A stretch of DNA of 64,000 bases from Daejeonella sp. H1SJ63. Its GTDB lineage: Bacteria > Bacteroidota > Bacteroidia > Sphingobacteriales > Sphingobacteriaceae. The translations under genes and the position numbers were made by a program. The notes under the pieces are model-generated. The model ran no database searches, was not told where the DNA came from, and was given only the letters and a program-made list of their open reading frames with translations. The DNA lies in NCBI RefSeq assembly GCF_029360775.1, contig NZ_JARKMZ010000027.1, positions 62,001-126,000 on the forward strand. The letters are read 5' to 3'. This document shows positions 45,270-54,230 of the stretch, piece by piece. The number at the start of each line of letters is the position of its first letter. Positions within the stretch are counted from its first letter, which is position 1.

Positions 45270-45277
45270 TAAGTTTG
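45270..45277 (+). promoter_or_regulatory. -7 box immediately before cysS
   Basis: TAAGTTTG matches TAnnTTTG; only 4 nt (CATC) separate it from the cysS ATG, as for lipA. Confidence 0.6.
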
Positions 45278-45281
45278 CATC

Positions 45282-46742
45282 ATGGATAATAACCTGATCA
45301 TTTATAATACCCTTACCAGAACCAAAGAGAAATTTGAGCCGCTTCATCCGCCATTGGTGGGCTTATATGTTTGCGGTCCTACCGTTTACAGCGATGTACA
45401 TCTGGGCAATTGCCGCACATTTGTCTCATTCGACCTGATCTACCGTTACTTTCTTCATTTAGGTTATAAAGTGAGGTATGTCCGTAATATCACTGATGCG
45501 GGCCACCTTGAGGGCGACATGGATGAAGGGGATGATAAGTTTGCAAAAAAAGCAAAGCTTGAACAGCTTGAGCCTATGGAAATCGTCCAGAAATATACTC
45601 TGGGCTTCCGTGACATGATGAGCTTATTCAACGCCCTTCCTCCAAGCATTGAGCCAACTGCTACCGGACATATTATTGAGCAGATCGAGATGGTTAAGCA
45701 AATCCTGAAAAACGGATATGCCTATGAAGTGAATGGAACAGTTTATTTTGATGTAGAGAAATATTGCAAAGAGTTCAATTATACTATACTAACCAACAGA
45801 CAGCTGGAAGAACTTTTGGAGAATACCCGCGAACTTGGCGGTCAGAATGAAAAAAGAGGCCGTCTCGACTTCGCTTTATGGATCAAGGCGAAGCCGGAGC
45901 ACATCATGCGCTGGCCTTCACCCTGGGGTGTTGGTTTCCCGGGATGGCATATTGAATGTTCAGCAATGAGCAGTAAATATCTGGGCGACAGCTTCGATAT
46001 ACATGGTGGAGGAATGGACCTTGCCGCTACCCACCATACTAATGAGATCGCACAGTCGCAGGCATGTAATCATGTACAACCTGCAAAATACTGGATGCAT
46101 ACTAATATGCTTACTGTTAACGGTGCAAGAATGTCAAAGTCAAAAGGCAATGGTTTCCTGCCGGGCGAGTTGTTTACCGGTAATCATCCCCTGCTTTCAA
46201 GAGGGTTCTCCCCAATGTCTGTACGCTTCTTCATGCTTCAGGCACATTACCGAAGCACACTCGACTTTTCTAACGATGCACTTGAAGCCTCAGATAAAGG
46301 CTTTAAACGCCTGATGAATGCCTACGGTTTACTGGATAAACTAAGCCCATCGCAAAAATCTGACATCGACCTGAAAGGACTTTCAGACAGATGCTATGCT
46401 GCAATGAATGACGACTTTAACAGTCCGGTTCTCATTGCCGAACTTTTCGAAGCAGTTCATATAATTAACAGTATTTACGATGGTAAAACCGCCGCAACAG
46501 CACAGGATCTTGAAGATCTTAAACTTCTGATGAAGAACTTTGTGTTTGATGTGCTTGGCCTGAAGGAAGAAAGTAATCAGACAGATGACATGGGACAATT
46601 ACTTGATTTTATCATTTCACTTCGGTCTGAAGCAAAAGTCAATAAAGATTATGCCACATCCGATAAGATCAGAATCGGATTAAATGCTTTAGGAATTCAG
46701 TTAAAAGATAATAAAGAAGGAACAACCTGGAATAAGATCTGA
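45282..46742 (+). CDS. cysS: Cysteinyl-tRNA synthetase
   Basis: A 486-residue class I aminoacyl-tRNA synthetase. The zinc-binding Cys is in YVCGPTVYS, the HIGH motif is HLGN (in DVHLGNCRTF), further zinc ligands are in WHIECSAMS and HGGGMDLAATHHTNE, and the KMSKS motif is RMSKSKGN. It charges tRNA-Cys. Monocistronic, between the EEP gene and a terminator-like hairpin. Confidence 0.97.
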   Translation: MDNNLIIYNTLTRTKEKFEPLHPPLVGLYVCGPTVYSDVHLGNCRTFVSFDLIYRYFLHLGYKVRYVRNITDAGHLEGDMDEGDDKFAKKAKLEQLEPMEIVQKYTLGFRDMMSLFNALPPSIEPTATGHIIEQIEMVKQILKNGYAYEVNGTVYFDVEKYCKEFNYTILTNRQLEELLENTRELGGQNEKRGRLDFALWIKAKPEHIMRWPSPWGVGFPGWHIECSAMSSKYLGDSFDIHGGGMDLAATHHTNEIAQSQACNHVQPAKYWMHTNMLTVNGARMSKSKGNGFLPGELFTGNHPLLSRGFSPMSVRFFMLQAHYRSTLDFSNDALEASDKGFKRLMNAYGLLDKLSPSQKSDIDLKGLSDRCYAAMNDDFNSPVLIAELFEAVHIINSIYDGKTAATAQDLEDLKLLMKNFVFDVLGLKEESNQTDDMGQLLDFIISLRSEAKVNKDYATSDKIRIGLNALGIQLKDNKEGTTWNKI

Positions 46743-46754
46743 GTTTAAACAATT

Positions 46755-46786
46755 TAGCCGGGACTTTATACTTTAGATCCCGGCTA
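46755..46786 (+). terminator. Terminator-like hairpin after cysS
   Basis: TAGCCGGGA (46755-46763) and TCCCGGCTA (46778-46786) form a 9-bp stem with a 14-nt loop; the T-tract after it is weak. Confidence 0.6.
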
Positions 46787-46891
46787 TTCTAATTATTTTG
46801 CAAGTTATTCAGCATATTCTAAAACAGAATATCATATAAGCCAAAAGATCCCGTTTAAGCAGTATAGCAGCAAAGACGGTGTCAAAGATTG

Positions 46892-47758
46892 ATGAAGCGA
46901 TATATTTTATTACTTATTCTTATTTCTCCGGCGTTTAAGAGCTTCGGCCAGTTAAGTAATGGCAGGGTCAATTCTCTGATAGCAGCAGAAAATTATTTTG
47001 CTAAACAAGCTCAGGAAAAAGGAACAGTAGAAGCTATTTTAAAAGTTTCTGATCAGGGAACTATCGTTTTCAGGCCTCATCCCATTAATGCAAAGCAGCT
47101 GTATTACAAAACGACAAGTAATGATGCAGGTTCATTAAAATGGGAACCTTTCTTTGCAAAAATATCCCGCAGCGGAGACTGGGGATTCACAAGCGGGCCT
47201 TTTAGCTATTCAACAAACTCTGCATCTCCTATTTATGGGCAATATTTATCAATTTGGCATACTAATAATAAAGGACAGTGGAAATTAAGCCTCGATACAC
47301 GTATTTCACATCAAAAGCCAATTCAAAATCAGGAGAAGAATATTACTGACCCCAATAATTACAGATTCTTCAGACAATTATCCCCTAACAGATTAAAACA
47401 GAGGGAAGATATGATCACCACCACTGATAAACTCTTCTCGAACACTTTATTGAGGAATCAGGATATGGCTCTTGAAAACTTTCTGGCAAAAGATACAAGG
47501 CTTCTGCTCCAGGGATACGAACCCATAATCGGGAAAGAAAAAGTCATAAATTTTCTGAATCAAAATAAGATCAGCATTTCAACAATCCCACTTGCCGCCA
47601 ACAGAGCATTAGGAAGTGATCTGGCCTATAGCTATGGTACTGCATTAATTAGCCGAAATAATACCGAAAATAAATACTATTACGTAAGAATCTGGGAATC
47701 GCAGGAGGAGTTTAAATGGAATGTGATTCTGGAAATATTCAGTCCGGCTGAGAATTGA
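46892..47758 (+). CDS. Secreted protein with NTF2-like (SnoaL-type) C-terminal domain
   Basis: ATG at 46892 (MKRYILLLILISPAF) gives 288 residues and a signal peptide cut near KSFGQ; a TTG three bases earlier is less likely. Residues about 25-150 form a domain with PHPINAKQLYYKT and WGFTSGPFSY; residues about 165-288 look NTF2-like, with the family's run of beta strands (LAYSYGTALI, YYYVRIWES). Such secreted proteins of Bacteroidota have no known function. No partner gene is obvious. Confidence 0.65.
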   Translation: MKRYILLLILISPAFKSFGQLSNGRVNSLIAAENYFAKQAQEKGTVEAILKVSDQGTIVFRPHPINAKQLYYKTTSNDAGSLKWEPFFAKISRSGDWGFTSGPFSYSTNSASPIYGQYLSIWHTNNKGQWKLSLDTRISHQKPIQNQEKNITDPNNYRFFRQLSPNRLKQREDMITTTDKLFSNTLLRNQDMALENFLAKDTRLLLQGYEPIIGKEKVINFLNQNKISISTIPLAANRALGSDLAYSYGTALISRNNTENKYYYVRIWESQEEFKWNVILEIFSPAEN

Positions 47759-47770
47759 TTCTTGTTGGCT

Positions 47771-47805
47771 TTATCTGTTATCCGTTGTCTGTTACCTGTT
47801 GTCTG
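47771..47805 (+). repeat. Five tandem copies of a 7-nt repeat
   Basis: TTATCTG, TTATCCG, TTGTCTG, TTACCTG and TTGTCTG follow each other without gaps (consensus TTRTCTG), starting 13 nt after the stop of the NTF2-like gene. The 276-nt gap to 48034 holds nothing else recognisable. Confidence 0.85.
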
Positions 47806-48034
47806 CCTGCAAAAATGCTGATTTGAAATAAAGTTGACATGAGGCTTAGTACAAATTACTGAATACCCCGGTATCTTCACAAAGCCAACAGGAAAAATCT
47901 TGTCCTCTAACTATCTTAATTACAGTAGATTTTTGTAATTTTATTAACAGTAAACTCTGCCTGGGGTTGAAAACAGGCTCTTTAATTTAAACGCCCGAAC
48001 AAATTCTGTTAATAACACATAACCTATAATTCCT

Positions 48035-48349
48035 ATGAGCGCAAGTCCACATAACTATCACAATCTTCTTGAAGCTGTAAACGGTTTACGCAACAGAGGA
48101 TATAACTACGACTTTCACTTTGAAGATGCATGCCTGCATTGTGCTAAAATAAGTGAATCGTACAGTGCCAAGGATCTTAGGATAACTGAATATTACAGGT
48201 TTGAAGGCATGAGCGACCCCGAAGACAATGCAGTAGTATATGCTATTGAAAGTAAAAACGGGAATAAGGGAATAATTATAGATGCCTACGGAGCCTATTC
48301 AGATGAGCATAAATCAGCTTTTCTGTCAGAAATTAAGGTGGATGATTAA
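48035..48349 (+). CDS. Small conserved cytosolic protein (104 aa), function unknown
   Basis: A 104-residue soluble protein with GLRNRGYNYDF, ITEYYRFEGMSDPEDNAVVYA and GIIIDAYGAYSDE. This pattern belongs to a widespread Bacteroidota family often labelled phosphoribosylpyrophosphate synthetase; it is far too small and lacks the PRPP-binding motif, so that label is wrong. The stop overlaps that of the convergent moxR gene (TTAA, 48346-48349). Confidence 0.75.
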   Translation: MSASPHNYHNLLEAVNGLRNRGYNYDFHFEDACLHCAKISESYSAKDLRITEYYRFEGMSDPEDNAVVYAIESKNGNKGIIIDAYGAYSDEHKSAFLSEIKVDD

Positions 48350-49311
48350 AGCAGATTTTTAATGATTTGCTCAGTACTGATACCTTCTGCTTCTGCCTTA
48401 TAATTTCTTACAATACGATGTCTTAAAATAGACTCAGCAACAGCCTGAACATCTTCCTTATCGGGAGAGTATTTGCCTGAAATTGCTGCATGACATTTTG
48501 CACCCAGAACCAGAAACTGAGAAGCTCTCGGACCAGCGCCCCAGCTCAGGAACTTGTTTACCTCATCACTGGCTGTTGCAGTTCCGGGACGGGTTTTCGC
48601 TGCTATTGACACTGCATATTCGAGTACATTGTCAGTAATCGGAATATTTCTTACCAACTGCTGAAAATAACTGATCTCCTTAGCATCCAATATCTTATTC
48701 AGCTCTACCTTGCGATTTGCTGTGGTATTCTTAACTACCATCAGCTCTTCCTCAAAAGTGGGATATGTGAGATATACATTAAACATAAACCTGTCGAGCT
48801 GAGCTTCAGGTAATGGATATGTTCCCTCCTGTTCAATCGGATTCTGTGTTGCAAGCACAAAAAAAGGCTGTGGCAGGTGATGTGTTTGTCCGCCAACTGT
48901 TACAATTTTTTCCTGCATCGCTTCAAGCAGTGCCGCCTGAGTTTTTGGAGGGGTACGGTTTATCTCATCGGCAAGAATGATATTGGAAAATACCGGACCA
49001 CGAATGAATTTGAATGTACGATCTTCTCCTAAAATCTCAGAGCCAAGTATATCTGAGGGCATCAGATCCGGTGTAAACTGTATACGGTTATAGCTCAGAT
49101 CGAGCACCTGTGCCACAGTTTGTACAAGAAGCGTTTTCGCAAGTCCGGGTACCCCTACCAACAGGCAGTGCCCGTTACTGAAAATTGAAATAAGAACAGA
49201 TTTTACAACCTCATCCTGACCAACGATTACCTGTGAAATTTCTTCCCTTATCTTTTTATACGACAGGTGAAGTGCATCAAGGGCCTCAACATCAGAACTA
49301 TAGGTCTTCAT
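48346..49311 (-). CDS. MoxR-family AAA+ ATPase
   Basis: A 321-residue AAA+ protein of the MoxR type: Walker A GVPGLAKT (about residue 54), Walker B ILADEINRTPPKTQAALLEA, and sensor region FVLATQNPIEQEGTYPLPEAQ. MoxR ATPases act as chaperones, usually next to DUF58 and von Willebrand factor genes; none of these follow here. Instead it begins 4 nt after a SurA-like gene, so it may serve envelope-protein maturation. Confidence 0.92.
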   Translation of the reverse strand: MKTYSSDVEALDALHLSYKKIREEISQVIVGQDEVVKSVLISIFSNGHCLLVGVPGLAKTLLVQTVAQVLDLSYNRIQFTPDLMPSDILGSEILGEDRTFKFIRGPVFSNIILADEINRTPPKTQAALLEAMQEKIVTVGGQTHHLPQPFFVLATQNPIEQEGTYPLPEAQLDRFMFNVYLTYPTFEEELMVVKNTTANRKVELNKILDAKEISYFQQLVRNIPITDNVLEYAVSIAAKTRPGTATASDEVNKFLSWGAGPRASQFLVLGAKCHAAISGKYSPDKEDVQAVAESILRHRIVRNYKAEAEGISTEQIIKNLL

Positions 49312-49315
49312 TCTA

Positions 49316-50674
49316 TCAATTTTTAGCAGTTGTCCACCCGCTCAGCTCAGGACAGGTCTGATATTCTGTATCAATTTTAATATACGTAATCTTTCTTCGC
49401 TTTTCGAACCATTCACTTATGGTGCGGTTGTTCTTATCTTCAAAAGCTACTTCCTTAATTTTGGGGTAATCCTGCTCAAGGCTGGCCCTGTGCGGACCAG
49501 TTTTTGATTTCAGACTCAGAATACGGTAGCCACTTTTACCATCTGCACCGGTAAAAAGAAATGGCTTTGATATTGACCCAACCTTCATGGTATCAACAGC
49601 AAGAAATACCTGAGGATCGAGTTTATCTGTGGGAATATAAGTTGTACGGCTCTGAACATTCTCTGCATTAAGCATCATTCCACCATTGTATTTGGTATCA
49701 TTATTATCAGAATGAAGTGAAGCTGCAGCGGCAAAATCAATTTTCTTATCGATCAATTGCTGATAAATACTGTCGGCATGAGCCTTGGCACGCTCCAGAC
49801 TTGCAGGAGTAGGCTCTGTTTTGATCAGGATATGTCTGACATTAACCTGCTCACCGCGGCGCTCAACCAACTGCATCACATGGAACCCGAATTCGGTTTC
49901 GATAACCTGTGATAACTCGCCCGGTTTTAGCTTGAATGCTGTTGCTGCAAATTCTTTAACCAGACTGGTTCTATCCATAAATCCAAGATCTCCGCCTTCA
50001 CGTGCCGAACCCGGATCCTGTGAATATAATCTTGCCAGTGTAGCGAAGTCTTCACCATTTTTGATCCTTAAACGCAATACTTCAGCCTTATCATGAAACA
50101 CTTCCTTCTCCTGTTTATTCAGCTTTGGAGTTAAAAATATCTCTGCGATCTCTACTTCTGTATTAAAAAAAGGAAGGCTGTCTTTAGGAATTGCATCGAA
50201 ATAACGTTTTATCTCCAGAGGGGTAACGGCAACATTTTCTGTGATCTTAGCCTGCATTTTTTGAGCCACAAGCATTTCCTTAATATCAGGCCTGATCTCA
50301 TCCTTATACTGGATCAATGAACGGCCTAAAAACTCCTCAAGACGTTCCGGCCCACCAGCCCTGCCCGTCATGGCCCTTAAACGTCTTTCTATTTCTCCAT
50401 CAATCTGATCGTCAGTAACCGTAACAGAGTCAATTATTGCCTGCTGCCCAAGAATCTTCTGTGATAGCAAACTCTGTAATATGCTGCATTTCACCTCCGG
50501 GTTTGCAGGATTTCCCTGTGCAAGATATTGTGCATACTGCAATTCAATTTCTGATTGTAAAATGATCGAACTTCCAACAACTGCTGCAACTTTATCAAGG
50601 GATTTCTTCTGCGCACTTACCTGGACAAAGGTAAAAAAAAGTAGTCCTGTCAATATCCCTAAGGTTTTTCTCAT
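49316..50674 (-). CDS. Periplasmic SurA-like peptidyl-prolyl isomerase
   Basis: A 452-residue protein with a signal peptide (MRKTLGILTGLLFFTFVQ, cut near VSAQ), a SurA-N-type chaperone domain (about 25-165), and two parvulin/PpiC domains: about 170-270 (SQDPGSAREGGDLGFMDRT) and about 275-380 (VNVRHILIKTEP). It assists folding of outer-membrane proteins. It lies 4 nt before moxR on the same strand. Confidence 0.9.
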   Translation of the reverse strand: MRKTLGILTGLLFFTFVQVSAQKKSLDKVAAVVGSSIILQSEIELQYAQYLAQGNPANPEVKCSILQSLLSQKILGQQAIIDSVTVTDDQIDGEIERRLRAMTGRAGGPERLEEFLGRSLIQYKDEIRPDIKEMLVAQKMQAKITENVAVTPLEIKRYFDAIPKDSLPFFNTEVEIAEIFLTPKLNKQEKEVFHDKAEVLRLRIKNGEDFATLARLYSQDPGSAREGGDLGFMDRTSLVKEFAATAFKLKPGELSQVIETEFGFHVMQLVERRGEQVNVRHILIKTEPTPASLERAKAHADSIYQQLIDKKIDFAAAASLHSDNNDTKYNGGMMLNAENVQSRTTYIPTDKLDPQVFLAVDTMKVGSISKPFLFTGADGKSGYRILSLKSKTGPHRASLEQDYPKIKEVAFEDKNNRTISEWFEKRRKITYIKIDTEYQTCPELSGWTTAKN

Positions 50675-51006
50675 CTCTATTAATTCTCTTATTATGAGCA
50701 GATTACCTCTGCAATATCTTTTGTATTCCCTATAAAAAACACAAGCCCCTTAAAGAGCCTGTTCATTATCTGAATATTGCAAAATTATCAGTTATAATTC
50801 ACAATTCAATCATTAAAATGAAGAGCTTCCATTTTGAAGCTGAAACAGACAATTATAAGCAATTACCTTCATTTTCAGATCAGAACGATGTCTCAATAAT
50901 TCTAAGGCCTAAGTTAAGCTTTTGACAAAGAAGCCCCGATCATTTAACTAAATTTAACAGATGCTTTCTTAAGTTTGCAGAAGAAGCACGACTTAAAAAA
51001 TTTTCG
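50675..51006. other. 332-nt intergenic region between divergent SurA-like and HolD-like genes
   Basis: It holds a -7 box (TAAGTTTG, 50970-50977) for the plus-strand gene. An ATG-started 35-codon frame at 50818-50925 lacks promoter and recognisable motifs. No RNA or repeat was recognised. Confidence 0.5.
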
Positions 51007-51603
51007 ATGTCAAACCTGCTGGTAAAAGATAATAATGCCCTGAAATTCTTCATGACCGAAGACTTATATATCCTTCCGGAAAAAGAAGTACTAAAGCCTG
51101 CTGATAAAACAGAAGAATTATCAATTCCGGAACCGGTAAAAATTCCTGAGACGATACAAATACCAAAGATCGAAGCAGTAGCAGAGGAAATTAAGGCTCC
51201 TGCCGAAGAAATAAAAAAAACTATTAATTTCTCCTATCTCGGAGATAACAATAAATATTTTCTTATTCTGATTGACGACAGCAAAAGTACTGAAATCAGC
51301 GGATTACATAAAGAAACCCTGCTTAAGATCATGTCTGCCAAAGGGCTCGAAATCAGGGATCTGGCAATTCTCAACCTTGACAAGCATCAGAGTGTAAATT
51401 TCAGCGAACTAAAAGATTATTTCAGCTGCAGCAGAATCGCTTTATTTGGCATTGACCCGAAGCGAATCGCTTTGCCTTCCATGAGCTCAAACAAAGTTGA
51501 AAATTACATGAATGTGAAGATTCTGGCAACATTCGGTATTGATGAAATGATCAATGATGTGACAAAAAAGAAAGAGTTTTGGGCTGTTATGAAAGAATTT
51601 TAA
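51007..51603 (+). CDS. Conserved hypothetical, candidate DNA polymerase III psi (HolD)-like protein
   Basis: A 198-residue soluble protein in three parts: a short N-terminal peptide (NNALKFFMTEDLYILPE), a linker rich in Pro, Glu, Ile and Lys (about 25-75), and an alpha/beta domain (about 76-198). The domain order, an initial strand KYFLILID, helix with LLKIMSAKGLEIRDLAIL, strand RIALFGID, and the end KKKEFWAVMKEF, parallels the psi subunit, which also has an N-terminal clamp-loader-binding peptide. This is an idea from pattern, not a proven homology. It lies 1 nt before rdgB. Confidence 0.45.
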   Translation: MSNLLVKDNNALKFFMTEDLYILPEKEVLKPADKTEELSIPEPVKIPETIQIPKIEAVAEEIKAPAEEIKKTINFSYLGDNNKYFLILIDDSKSTEISGLHKETLLKIMSAKGLEIRDLAILNLDKHQSVNFSELKDYFSCSRIALFGIDPKRIALPSMSSNKVENYMNVKILATFGIDEMINDVTKKKEFWAVMKEF

Positions 51604-51604
51604 T

Positions 51605-52180
51605 ATGGAACTGGTCTTTGCAAGCAACAATCAGCATAAAGTAGAAGAAATACAGGCAATGATCGGCAGCACGATCAAACTCAAAAGCCTCAGGGATATT
51701 GGCTGTACTGAAGAGATTCCTGAAACCGGACGGACATTTGCAGAAAATGCAGGACAGAAGAGCCGTTTCGTTTATGAAAAATTCGGACTCAACTGCTTTG
51801 CCGATGATTCTGGTCTGGAAATAGATGCCCTTGGAGGTGAGCCTGGCGTTGATTCTGCACATTATTCAGGCAGTCGCAACTTTGAACAGAACATGCAATT
51901 GGTACTGGACAAATTGGGCGATTCAGAAAATCGTGCAGCACGGTTTAAAACAGTAATTTCTTTAATTATTGAAGGTGAGGAGTTTCTTTTTGAGGGCAGT
52001 GTTGAAGGCAGAATAACAAAAAGCAGAACAGGTACAGGAGGTTTTGGTTATGACCCCATTTTCAAACCTGATGGATACGATATCAGCTTCGCAGAAATGA
52101 GTGCGGATGAAAAAAACCGCATCAGTCACCGGGCTAAAGCAACTGAAAAGCTAATCTCCTTCCTGAAAAGCCGCTACTAA
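51605..52180 (+). CDS. rdgB: XTP/dITP diphosphatase (RdgB/HAM1)
   Basis: A 191-residue nucleotide-pool sanitiser hydrolysing dITP, ITP and XTP. Family blocks are FASNNQHKVEEI at the N terminus, ADDSGLEIDALGGEPGVDSA, GTGGFGYDPIFKPDGYD and the terminal NRISHRAKA. It lies 1 nt after the HolD-like gene and is surely cotranscribed. The stop overlaps that of the convergent OstA gene (52177-52180). Confidence 0.96.
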   Translation: MELVFASNNQHKVEEIQAMIGSTIKLKSLRDIGCTEEIPETGRTFAENAGQKSRFVYEKFGLNCFADDSGLEIDALGGEPGVDSAHYSGSRNFEQNMQLVLDKLGDSENRAARFKTVISLIIEGEEFLFEGSVEGRITKSRTGTGGFGYDPIFKPDGYDISFAEMSADEKNRISHRAKATEKLISFLKSRY

Positions 52181-54177
52181 TTTTTACCGGCTTTAGTTGT
52201 CGTTTTATTTGAGGGTTTAGGCGCAACTGTGGCTGCCGGGCCTTTTTCAGGCATCTTTGACCCATTTTGAGCAGGTTTTGTACTTTTTCCGCCTGTGGCT
52301 TTTGTGCTTTTACTTTTATCTGCTGCAGGCTTGTCAGATTTATCTTCCACCAGCGCAGGAATAATTTCCTCCTTTGACTTCGGACGATCACGCGGCTTCC
52401 AGATAAATCCCTTCAGCACCCTGTCCTCTTCCTTAAGTTCCTCCATAGGGGTAATTGTGGCCTCAACAGAACGTATCGCTGTAATTCCCTGTAGTTTATT
52501 ATCCTTCAGCAAGATCTTAAGTCTGCTGCTGATCAGATGATTCAGTCCGCTGTATGCAGTATCTTCTTTCAGATAATAAACACTCTCTGCATTTCCATCT
52601 ACAAACATCCTGCTCAGCTTATTGTTCAGAAAATAGCCCGTAATCAATTTACCCTTGATCTGATTAAAATTAGTTGAATCCGCATCTTCCGTATTCGCAA
52701 TAAAACTATTCTGCTGCAGGATCATATTATCCAGCTTTTTATTTTTCATCTGCAGAAAAACTGTATCGCCCGACAATTGAGAGCCCTGAGCCCATATCAT
52801 AGGATTCGTGAAGCACCTTACAGTTGAATCTGAATAGCTAAAAAACATGGAATCTGCTCTTGCCTGCAGATCAGATTTAAATATTTTCGCCTTATGATAA
52901 GCAATAATGATTCTGGACTTTGCAGTATCAGTACTTGCAGAGTCAACTTTAAGATTCACTTTGCTTTTCAATGTATCTGGTCCGGCCTTGCCGTCATTTT
53001 GTTTCAGATTTGAAGGAGGAATTTTGGCTTGCTGTTCAGGCTTATCAGTCCGGGCAATCAATTTTGCGGGAGGCTCATCCTTCAAGGGTGCTTTTTTTAC
53101 CTCAGGTTTAAGCGGCTCATTATCCGGGACAGCTTTTGAACCCGGTGCTATAGCATCCTGACTAATTGCAGCAGTATCAGCTTTCTCTGCCACAAGCTGA
53201 TCATCAGGCAGCATTTCCTGTTTACGATACGGCTCAATATCCCTGTTAAAGACAACCTTACTATATAAAGTATCCGCAGTCATCCAGATGGAATCAACCT
53301 TTGCAGAATCTGATTCGGAAATGATCACTACATAGGGGCTCTTTGTAACCAGAATACTCTCATCCGCCTTTTTATAGAATCCCAATCCCCCCTTAAGCAG
53401 GGCCTTTTCTACTGTATCAATAAAAGTTATATGCCCGATTGCCCTTCCAATTCCTGCCTTACGATCATAAAAAAGGCTGTCGCCGGTCATTGATTTACTC
53501 CCCTGAGTATAAAGATTTTTTTTTCCGAAACGGGCCTGTTCCAGATTAGTATCGTAAGTGCCGTTTTCGGTATAGAGTGTATCGTCCTTACCATAAATAT
53601 TAGTAGGACCATAGAAATAGGCAATCTTTGAATTTGAATTATACCGGAGGGTATCATTTTTGATCACAGCATCAGGAGTATTCAGCACCACATTATGCCT
53701 GAAATAAGAGTCTCTGCTATTCGCAAAATAATACCCATTCTTGCTGGTCAGCACATTTTTTCCGTTCACTATCTTGCCACCACCGGTGTATGTACCAATC
53801 CTGGTGGTCATATCATAGGTTAAATATTCTGTACTAAGCGTTGCATCCCCATCCAGCATCCGTACATTGTTGGTCAGAACAGCCAGTTTGGTATTCCCGT
53901 CGTAGTTAAGAAGATCTGAATAAATTGTTGTACCTGAAGGCTGAGTAATTACCACATGACCAAAAGCCTGAAAAGTATTGGCAGACTGATTAAAATCTGC
54001 ACTATCGGCTGCCAGGGTAGACCCTTCATGTGCAAAAACAGGACGAATAATACGTGCAAAACCCGAAGACTGAAAGCCTTTAATTAGTTCAGATGATCTG
54101 ATCTCGATTTGCCGGCCCTGAGCAAATGCTCCTATAGCCAGAACTATAAACAGAACAGATAGTATGATTCTTCTCAC
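52177..54177 (-). CDS. OstA-like periplasmic protein (LptA/OstA domains)
   Basis: A 666-residue protein starting with GTG at 54175-54177 (MRRIILSVLFIVLAIGAFAQ), a signal peptide. OstA/LptA-type beta-jellyroll repeats fill residues about 30-300 and 410-590 (for example TYDMTTRIGTYTGGGKIV, LRYNSNSKIAYFYGP). Between them is a linker rich in Lys, Pro and Asp (about 310-405), and the last 55 residues are a Lys/Thr/Ser/Pro tail. It is probably the LptA-type bridge protein of LPS transport, acting with LptB at the start of the window. The start lies 4 nt after a -7 box. Confidence 0.85.
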   Translation of the reverse strand: MRRIILSVLFIVLAIGAFAQGRQIEIRSSELIKGFQSSGFARIIRPVFAHEGSTLAADSADFNQSANTFQAFGHVVITQPSGTTIYSDLLNYDGNTKLAVLTNNVRMLDGDATLSTEYLTYDMTTRIGTYTGGGKIVNGKNVLTSKNGYYFANSRDSYFRHNVVLNTPDAVIKNDTLRYNSNSKIAYFYGPTNIYGKDDTLYTENGTYDTNLEQARFGKKNLYTQGSKSMTGDSLFYDRKAGIGRAIGHITFIDTVEKALLKGGLGFYKKADESILVTKSPYVVIISESDSAKVDSIWMTADTLYSKVVFNRDIEPYRKQEMLPDDQLVAEKADTAAISQDAIAPGSKAVPDNEPLKPEVKKAPLKDEPPAKLIARTDKPEQQAKIPPSNLKQNDGKAGPDTLKSKVNLKVDSASTDTAKSRIIIAYHKAKIFKSDLQARADSMFFSYSDSTVRCFTNPMIWAQGSQLSGDTVFLQMKNKKLDNMILQQNSFIANTEDADSTNFNQIKGKLITGYFLNNKLSRMFVDGNAESVYYLKEDTAYSGLNHLISSRLKILLKDNKLQGITAIRSVEATITPMEELKEEDRVLKGFIWKPRDRPKSKEEIIPALVEDKSDKPAADKSKSTKATGGKSTKPAQNGSKMPEKGPAATVAPKPSNKTTTKAGKN

Positions 54178-54181
54178 AATG

Positions 54182-54189
54182 CAAAAATA
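54182..54189 (-). promoter_or_regulatory. -7 box immediately before the OstA gene
   Basis: Minus-strand TATTTTTG matches TAnnTTTG; 4 nt (CATT) separate it from the GTG start. Confidence 0.55.
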
Positions 54190-54193
54190 GTTT

Positions 54194-54225
54194 TTTGGCT
54201 AAGGATTTTTAATTAAATAATTTTG
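54194..54225 (+). promoter_or_regulatory. Complete promoter ending 5 nt before tilS
   Basis: TTTG (54194-54197) and TAATTTTG (54218-54225) match the -33 and -7 elements with a 20-nt spacer. Only 5 nt (ACAGT) precede the tilS ATG, implying a leaderless mRNA. The -33 element lies 4 nt from the OstA -7 box, so the divergent promoters are interlocked. Confidence 0.7.
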
Positions 54226-54230
54226 ACAGT

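Noticed and set aside
48035..48349. Annotation as phosphoribosylpyrophosphate synthetase
   Set aside because: 104 residues without the PRPP-binding motif; the common name for this family appears to be an error.
50818..50925. 35-codon frame starting MKSFHFEAE in the gap before the HolD-like gene
   Set aside because: No promoter, signal or motif; could be chance in AT-rich DNA.
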